A DNA stretch of 25,455 nt. It comes from DASPKO01 sp035628055. Its GTDB lineage: Bacteria > Planctomycetota > Phycisphaerae > Phycisphaerales > UBA1924. Under the pieces are notes generated by a model. It did not search any database, was not told the origin of the DNA, and saw only the letters and a list, made by a program, of their open reading frames with translations. Below are positions 19,604-25,455 of this stretch, piece after piece; position 1 is the stretch's first letter, and each line of letters begins with the position of its first letter. The stretch covers positions 1 through 25,455 of the forward strand of contig DASPKO010000185.1 of assembly GCA_035628055.1 (NCBI GenBank), given 5' to 3'. Position numbers and translations under genes: made by a program.

Positions 19604-22600
19604 CTACTTCACCCCGGCTCCGACGGGCGCTCCCAGCCCCTGGCCCGGGTCGGCCCGGGGCGTGGTCGGGATGGGCACCGCCGCCAGGGCTTCCCGCAGC
19701 TTCACGAGATTGGACGCCTTGGCCACGACGACCGCGCCGAGGGCGGACCACTCGGGGCCGGCCTCGCCGAGCACGACGACCCGGCGGCGGGCGCCGGGGG
19801 CGAGGAACCGGCGGGCCTCGGCGAGCGCCGCCTCCGATGGCTCGGTGATCCAGACGCAGACGTCCGCGCCCGCCGTGCCGTTGGCCACGCGCACGTCGAA
19901 ACCCTGCATGCCGAGCATGGCCGAGACGAACATGCGGATGCGCGCATCGCCCACGGAGATCGCCGCCACGAGCGAGCCCCCGTCGTCGGTGCGCAGCGCC
20001 GTCTCCTCGACGGCGGGCATCTCCAGCACCACGGTGGTTCCCTGGCCCGGCTCGGACTGGATCTCGACCCTGCCGCCCGCGGCCGTGACGGCGCCGTGCA
20101 CCAGGGAGAGGCCCAGCCCGGTGGAGAGACCGCGCGTCTTGGTTGTGAAGAAGGGCTCGAGGGCGTGCCGGCGGACCTCCTCGGTCATGCCCGGCCCGTC
20201 GTCGGTCACGCCCAGGCGCACGCGCCGGCCATTCTCGAGCGCCTCGGCCCAGATCAGGACCGTGCCCGAGCCGCGCTCGCGGAGCGCGTCGCCGGCGTTG
20301 CCGACCAGGTTCATGATCGCCTGGCTCAGGGCCTGGGGCGCGATCGCCAGGGCGGGCAGGTCCGGCTCGAGGTCGGCCTCGAGCCGCACGTTCCTGGGCA
20401 GCACGTTCTTCAGCAGCGCCGCCGAGTCCTTCCACCACGCGGGCAGGATCGTCGCCGCCCCCGCCACCGCCTTGTCGCTCGGGTCCAGCGAGAGCAGCCG
20501 CAGCCCGCGGGCCAGGGATTGCAGGTAATCGGTGCATTGCTCGACGGCGTCGAGGCCGTCCGCCAGCTCGCGGGGCACCCCCGGCAGCACCGCCTGCTTC
20601 TTCATCACGTCCAGGCGGGCCCGGATGGGGAAGAGCAGGTTGCCCATGTCGTGCCCGAGCCCGGCGGCGAGCGTGCCGATCGAGGCCATCCGCTCGGTCA
20701 TGCGCATCTTGCGGTGGGCCCGCTCCAGCTCGTTGCTCCGCTCGGTCACCAGCTCCTCGAGGCGGTCGCGGTGGACCGCCAGCTCGCGGCTGGCCTCCTC
20801 GATCGGCGTGATGTCGAGGCAGGACCCGATGTACCCCGAGAAGGTCCCGTCGCTGGTCCGGCGCGGCGTGGCGGTGTCCAGCACCCAGCGGTAGTGCCCC
20901 CCCGCGGTGCGCAGGCGGAACTTGATGCTGAAAGGGACGCGCTCGGCGAAGGCGCCGGCGTAGCGGGCCACGACCTGCGCCCGGTCGTCCGGGTGAACGC
21001 CCGCCAGCCACCCCTCGCCAAGTTCCTCCTCGAGCTTGCGGCCCGTGAACTCGAGCCAGGTCCGATTGAAGTACGTCCCCTGCTGGTTCACGTCCGCCAG
21101 CCAGATCAGCACCGGCGCGTTGTCGGCCATGAGGCGGAAGCGGCGCTCGCTCTCGCGCAGGGCCGCCTCGGCGCGCTTGCGCTCGTCGATGTCCGTCACC
21201 ACCCCCAGCACGCGCTCCGGATTCCCCGCCGGGTCGCGCAGCACCGTGGCCGACACGCTCACCCACACGGGCGCGCCGTCCGGTCTCAGGTAGCGCTTCT
21301 CGAGCGTCACCTCCTGCTGCCCCCCGGAGCGGAGCTGGCGGAACATGGCCCGGGTCTTCTCGGCGTCCTCGGCGAAGGTGAAGTCCAGGCCGCGCGCCCC
21401 CACGACCTCGCCGTACGGCCGCCCCACGATCGCGCAGAACTTCTCGTTGACCTCGACCAGCACCCCGTCGAGCGTCGTCGAGGCGATCCCCACCGCCGCC
21501 TGGTCGAACATCGCCCGCAGCCGCTCCTCGCTCGCGCGCAGGCTCTGCTCGGCCAGCTTCCGCTCGGTGATGTCGGCGGCGATTCCGATGACGCGCTCGG
21601 GCGTTCCCGCGGCGTCGCGGAGCACCGTCCCGCGCGACTGGACCCAGCGCACCTGGCCGTCGGGCCGGACCACCCGGTACTCCGCGGCGTAGTGCCCGCC
21701 CGTCGTCAGGGCCGAATCGAAGGCGGCCTGCGCGCCGGCGCGGTCCTCGGGGTGGATCAGGTCCAGCCAGTGCTCCCCGTCGCGAACCGCGCACCCGAAA
21801 ATCTCCTGGAGACGGTCCGACGTGAGCGTGGTGCCCGTCGCCAGCTCGCGCTCCCAGGTGGCGAACTTGGCCCCCTCGACCGCCAGCGCCAGCCGCGTCT
21901 CGCGCTCCCGCTGCATCACCCGGGCCCGGTTCCGCTCGGTGACGTCCCGCGCGATCTTCGAAGCCCCGATGACCTTGCCCGAGACGTCCCGCACCGGCGA
22001 GATCACCAGCGACACGTCGATCAGGGTCCCATCCTTGCGGCGGCGCACGGTCTCGTAGTGTTCGACCGGTTCCCCGCGACGCACCTTGGACAGGATGACA
22101 GTCTCCTCGCCGTGCCGGTCGGGCGGGATGATGATCGTGATGTGCCGGCCCACGACCTCCGCCGCGCTGTACCCGAACAGCCGCTCGGCCCCCTCGTTCC
22201 ACGAGCGGATCGTCCCGTCGAGGTCCTTGCTGACGATCGCGTCGTCGCTGGAGCGCACGACCGCGGCCAGGTGGGCCGCCGCCATCTCGTCGCGCTTGCG
22301 CTCGGTGATGTCCTGGCATGAGCCGAGCATCCGCAGGGCCCGCCCGTCGGGGCCGTTCTCTACGACCGCCCACTCCTGGACGATCCGCTCCTGTCCGTCG
22401 CGGCGCGTGATGCGGTGCTCGAGCTCGTACGTGCTCCCCTGCCGCAGGGCGGCCGCGACGGCCTCACGGATGCGCTCGCGATCCTCCGGGTGCACATGCC
22501 GGAAGAAGAGCTCGTTGCCGACCTCCACCCCGCCGGGCTCGTACCCGAAGATCCGGTAGGTCTCGTCCGACCAGCGGAGCGCATTGGCCGCGACGTCGCC

Positions 22601-25455
22601 CGGCCCGCCCAGCTCCAGGACCCAGCTCCCGACATGGGCCATGCGCTGCGAGGCCGCCAGCAGCGACCGGCTCTCGGCCAGGCGCTCCTCCACCTGGCGG
22701 CGGGCCGTCAGGTCGTGCACCATCACGTACAGACCGCGGACGTCCCCGTCCGGGCCCCGCTCGGGCACGTACGTGGCGGCGACGTAGCGCCGCCCCCCGT
22801 CCCGGTACGGGAGCTCGGCCTCGAAGCTCACGCTCTCGCCCGCGAGGGCTCGCTCCAGCCGGGGACGGACCGCCGCGGAGGCCTCGAGGCCCAGCACCTG
22901 CTCAACGGTCCTGCCCAGCACCTGGCCCGGCTCGACGCCGAACCACTCCTCGTAGGCGCGGTTGACGAACCGGTACCGCAGCTCGCGATCGAGCGACGAG
23001 ACCAGGGCCGGCATCGAGTCGGCCAGCAGCCGCAGCCTCTCCTCGCTCTCCCGGAGGGCCTGCTCGGCGGCCCGGCGCGCCGTGATGTCGCGGGTGAAGC
23101 ACTGGGTGTGCACGAACTCGCCGTGCTCGTTCCAAAGCACGCTCGAGTCGATCAGCACGGTCTTGACCGAGCTGTCCCGGCACCGCAGCCGCGCCTCGTA
23201 CTCGACGATCTTTTCCCCGCGCCGCAGCCGTGACAGGATGTCCTCGATCACCTCGCGGTCGGCGTGGAAGTCCGCGATGTGCCGGCCCACGTATTCCTCG
23301 CGGGCATACCCGAGCATGTCCAGCTCGGCCTGGTTGGCCCAGAGGATCGTCCCGTCCGGGCCCACCCGGTGCAGCCCGATCGCCGCCGTCTCCAGATAGG
23401 TGGCGAGCTGCTGGCTCTTGACCCGCAGCTCCGCCTCGCTGTCTCGGAGCGCCTGCTCCGCGGCGCGGCGCTCGGTGATGTCGATCGTGCAGCCGATCAT
23501 CCGCCGCGGCTGCCCCCCCGGATCGCGGAGCACGCGCGCAAACGTCGAGACCCACCGCACCTCCCCGCCGGGGCGCACCGTGCGGAACTCCAGCTCGTAG
23601 GGCTCGTCCTGCCACATCGCCGCGGCCAGGCGGGCTTCCACCCAGTGGAGGTCGTCGGGATGCACCACGCGCCGCCACGCCTCGAGCGTCCCGGCGAACT
23701 CGCTCGCGGTCATCCCGTGGAGCTGGAACAAGTGGTCGGACCAGGTGACCTGGCCCGAGGCGATGTCCCATTCCCACTCCCCGATGTGCCCGGCGTCGAG
23801 GGCGATCCGGAGGCGCTCGGCCGAGGTCCGCAGCGACTCCTCGGCCGCCTTCCGCTCGCTGATGTCCACCAGCATGTTCACCGCGCCCACCAGCCGGCCC
23901 TGGGCGTCGCGCAGCGGCGTCGGGTAGGGAATGAAGGGCACGCGCGTCCCGTCCGGGCGCTCGGCCACCGCCTCCTGCCCGCGCACGGCGCGGTTCTCGC
24001 GCAGGCAGACCGCCATCGGGCAGTCCTCGTGCGCCAGCGGCGTCCCGTCGGGGTGATACAGCTTCCACGAGACGCACCAGCGGTCGGAGCCGAGCTTCGG
24101 GATCGTCCCCGAGAACTCGACCGCCGCCTGGTTGAACATCGTGATCCGCCCCTCCGCGTCGGTCGTGTACAGCGCCGCGGGCAGCGCCTCCACCAGCTCG
24201 CGGAGCAGGCGCTCGTTCCGACGCAGCGCGTCCTCGGCCCGGCGGCGGCCGATCGCGAACGCCACGTGGTTCGCGATCGTCTGCGCCAGGCGGGCCTCCG
24301 GCTCTGTCAGCCGGTGCGGACGCGGGAAATACGCCATGAACTTGCCCAGCACCTGCCCCTCGGCGACCAGCGGGATGAAGACCAGGGCCCGGATCCCCTC
24401 GGCGGTGATGGTTCCGCAGAACGGGGCCAGCGCCTCGTCCGCGAGCACGTCCTCCACGCCGAAGGCCTGCGGGTCCGGGTGGTCGCGCGTCCAGGGTGAG
24501 TGCCCCTCCACGGCGCTTCGGTATCCGTCGGAGAGGCCGCGCCACGCCTTGAAGCGCATCACGTCGTCGTCATCGAACAGCAGGATGGCGCTCCGCTCCG
24601 CGCCCAGGGCCCGGCCCAGAGCCTCCAGGGCGGCCTCGTACACCCCCTCGACGCCCGCGGCCCGCGCCACCTGCTCGCTCAGGCGGTGCACGCTCTCGAG
24701 CTCTCCCAGGCGGGCGGTCAGGTTCTCCTCGGCGCGCACCCGCTCGGCCAGCTCGCGCTGCGCCTCGCGGTACAGGGTCGCGTTCTCGATCGCGGCCGTC
24801 GCCCGGTTGGCCAGCTCGAGCGCCACCGACAGGTCGCCCGGGCCGTAGCGCCGCCCCGACTCCGCGGAGACGAAGGTGATCGCCCCGAACACGCGCGCCC
24901 GGGACCTGAGCGGCACGCACATGTACGAACGCAGCCCCAGCCCCAGCAGCAGGGCCAGGTGCGCCTCATCCTGCGCCGACCGGGCCAGCAGGTCCGGCCC
25001 GATCTCCGGGACCAGCTCCGGCTCGCCCGTCCGCACGACCCGCTGGGGGCCCGCCGCGGCGTCGATCTTCTCCGGGTAGCGCCGGCCCAGCTCGTCGGCG
25101 AGCTGAAGCCGCGCCGGATCGGCGTGCGCGACCGCCAGCCGCTCCAGCCCGCCCGAGGGCGTCGCCAGGTCCACCACGCACCAGTCGGCCACGTCCGGCA
25201 CGGCGGCGCGGGCGACGTTCGTCAGCGTCGTGTGGTAATCCAGGCTGGAGTTCAGCTCCGCTCCCGCCCGCGCCAGGAACGACCACCCCGCCTCCACCCC
25301 GGCCGCCGCCCCTTGATGCTCGGCCAGCTCCGCCTCCAGCGCCGCCAGCCGCCGCGTCATCCGCACGCAGCACAGAGCCCGCTCCAGCAGCGCCGGCGTG
25401 GCCGCGTCCAGGTCCAGAACGTCCAAAGCACCCGCCGCCCGGCACGCCTCCGAGA
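19604..25455 (-). CDS. Giant hybrid sensor histidine kinase (REC remnant, 2 GAF, 9 PAS, kinase, pseudo-receiver), 5' partial
   Basis: At least 1949 codons are visible; the frame has no stop up to the window edge, and the first residues (GALDVLDLDAATPALLERAL) look like the C-terminal end of a receiver domain, so the TTG at 25426 is probably internal and a REC domain lies outside. Numbering from that TTG: GAF about 45-220 and 245-395; nine PAS/PAC units from about 400 to 1540, most ending in a DITERK(x)AE-like motif; a dimerisation helix with GLGHDMGNLL and phospho-His1592; the HATPase with N box NLVGNAGDAL, G1 DDGPGM, F box FFTTK and G2 STGLGLSL (about 1690-1815); then a C-terminal receiver-like domain (about 1825-1925) lacking the acceptor Asp (ADVCVWIT). 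It has no membrane helices, so it is a cytoplasmic multi-signal sensor. No response regulator lies downstream; its stop is 55 bp from the tRNA. Confidence 0.93.
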   Translation of the reverse strand, partial: SEACRAAGALDVLDLDAATPALLERALCCVRMTRRLAALEAELAEHQGAAAGVEAGWSFLARAGAELNSSLDYHTTLTNVARAAVPDVADWCVVDLATPSGGLERLAVAHADPARLQLADELGRRYPEKIDAAAGPQRVVRTGEPELVPEIGPDLLARSAQDEAHLALLLGLGLRSYMCVPLRSRARVFGAITFVSAESGRRYGPGDLSVALELANRATAAIENATLYREAQRELAERVRAEENLTARLGELESVHRLSEQVARAAGVEGVYEAALEALGRALGAERSAILLFDDDDVMRFKAWRGLSDGYRSAVEGHSPWTRDHPDPQAFGVEDVLADEALAPFCGTITAEGIRALVFIPLVAEGQVLGKFMAYFPRPHRLTEPEARLAQTIANHVAFAIGRRRAEDALRRNERLLRELVEALPAALYTTDAEGRITMFNQAAVEFSGTIPKLGSDRWCVSWKLYHPDGTPLAHEDCPMAVCLRENRAVRGQEAVAERPDGTRVPFIPYPTPLRDAQGRLVGAVNMLVDISERKAAEESLRTSAERLRIALDAGHIGEWEWDIASGQVTWSDHLFQLHGMTASEFAGTLEAWRRVVHPDDLHWVEARLAAAMWQDEPYELEFRTVRPGGEVRWVSTFARVLRDPGGQPRRMIGCTIDITERRAAEQALRDSEAELRVKSQQLATYLETAAIGLHRVGPDGTILWANQAELDMLGYAREEYVGRHIADFHADREVIEDILSRLRRGEKIVEYEARLRCRDSSVKTVLIDSSVLWNEHGEFVHTQCFTRDITARRAAEQALRESEERLRLLADSMPALVSSLDRELRYRFVNRAYEEWFGVEPGQVLGRTVEQVLGLEASAAVRPRLERALAGESVSFEAELPYRDGGRRYVAATYVPERGPDGDVRGLYVMVHDLTARRQVEERLAESRSLLAASQRMAHVGSWVLELGGPGDVAANALRWSDETYRIFGYEPGGVEVGNELFFRHVHPEDRERIREAVAAALRQGSTYELEHRITRRDGQERIVQEWAVVENGPDGRALRMLGSCQDITERKRDEMAAAHLAAVVRSSDDAIVSKDLDGTIRSWNEGAERLFGYSAAEVVGRHITIIIPPDRHGEETVILSKVRRGEPVEHYETVRRRKDGTLIDVSLVISPVRDVSGKVIGASKIARDVTERNRARVMQRERETRLALAVEGAKFATWERELATGTTLTSDRLQEIFGCAVRDGEHWLDLIHPEDRAGAQAAFDSALTTGGHYAAEYRVVRPDGQVRWVQSRGTVLRDAAGTPERVIGIAADITERKLAEQSLRASEERLRAMFDQAAVGIASTTLDGVLVEVNEKFCAIVGRPYGEVVGARGLDFTFAEDAEKTRAMFRQLRSGGQQEVTLEKRYLRPDGAPVWVSVSATVLRDPAGNPERVLGVVTDIDERKRAEAALRESERRFRLMADNAPVLIWLADVNQQGTYFNRTWLEFTGRKLEEELGEGWLAGVHPDDRAQVVARYAGAFAERVPFSIKFRLRTAGGHYRWVLDTATPRRTSDGTFSGYIGSCLDITPIEEASRELAVHRDRLEELVTERSNELERAHRKMRMTERMASIGTLAAGLGHDMGNLLFPIRARLDVMKKQAVLPGVPRELADGLDAVEQCTDYLQSLARGLRLLSLDPSDKAVAGAATILPAWWKDSAALLKNVLPRNVRLEADLEPDLPALAIAPQALSQAIMNLVGNAGDALRERGSGTVLIWAEALENGRRVRLGVTDDGPGMTEEVRRHALEPFFTTKTRGLSTGLGLSLVHGAVTAAGGRVEIQSEPGQGTTVVLEMPAVEETALRTDDGGSLVAAISVGDARIRMFVSAMLGMQGFDVRVANGTAGADVCVWITEPSEAALAEARRFLAPGARRRVVVLGEAGPEWSALGAVVVAKASNLVKLREALAAVPIPTTPRADPGQGLGAPVGAGVK

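Noticed and set aside
19508..22321. 937-codon open frame on the plus strand opposite the sensor kinase
   Set aside because: Antisense to a protein with clear GAF, PAS and kinase motifs; the sequence is Arg/His/Gly-rich low complexity without family features.
20800..24200. Internal DNA repeats in the sensor kinase gene suggesting a mobile or CRISPR-like array
   Set aside because: The similarity reflects nine divergent PAS/PAC domains with a shared DITERK-type motif, not identical DNA repeats with spacers.

Overview
This is a GC-rich (visually about 70% G+C), gene-dense, ordinary-looking chromosomal window. Several signs point to a planctomycete of the Phycisphaerae type: secreted proteins ending in a short 'dockerin' with GTSDIS..FL..WF motifs and a terminal Cys, PEP-CTERM-like tails (VPAPA, hydrophobic stretch, RRRR), two adjacent clpP genes, and GTG/TTG starts. 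This placement is inference from protein style; no rRNA is present. The far left edge may be a contig end, because bases 1-63 are an exact inverted copy of 939-1001.

Layout. (1) 1-310, minus: DUF2892-like membrane protein running off the left edge. (2) 554-1500, plus: two tandem secreted cupredoxins. (3) 1576-2922: O-antigen-ligase-like membrane protein. (4) 3006-4333: two ClpP peptidase subunits, the second with Asn where the catalytic Asp should be, followed by a short ALDH-fold protein without catalytic residues (4366-5226). (5) 5305-7244: EGF-repeat/dockerin secreted protein, then a complete beta-ketoacyl synthase. (6) 7365-8933: dihydrolipoyl dehydrogenase with insertions. (7) 8955-10882, minus: a two-gene cassette of a Tat-exported beta-helix protein and a WGENxGW-repeat/dockerin protein. 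(8) 11091-13939, plus: metG and an Mrp-type ATPase lacking the CxxC motif, then a structured intergenic region ending in a clear intrinsic terminator. (9) 19306 down to 14186, minus: tightly packed doxX-like, degenerate VWA, large secreted helical protein and gmk. (10) tRNA-Leu(UAG) at 19465-19548. (11) 19604-25455, minus: a giant hybrid sensor kinase (receiver remnant, 2 GAF, 9 PAS, kinase core, pseudo-receiver) whose 5' end lies beyond the window.

Working together: housekeeping genes (clpP pair, metG, mrp, gmk, lpd, tRNA) are interleaved with envelope or secreted proteins that share C-terminal sorting-type modules. No mobile element, CRISPR array, toxin-antitoxin or phage gene was seen. The most unusual signals are the Asp-to-Asn ClpP beside an intact-triad partner, three neighbouring exported proteins ending in Cys, a recurrent GCTAYNNT promoter-like box lying 9-10 nt from the start codon of metG and mrp (leaderless transcripts likely), and the edge inverted repeat.
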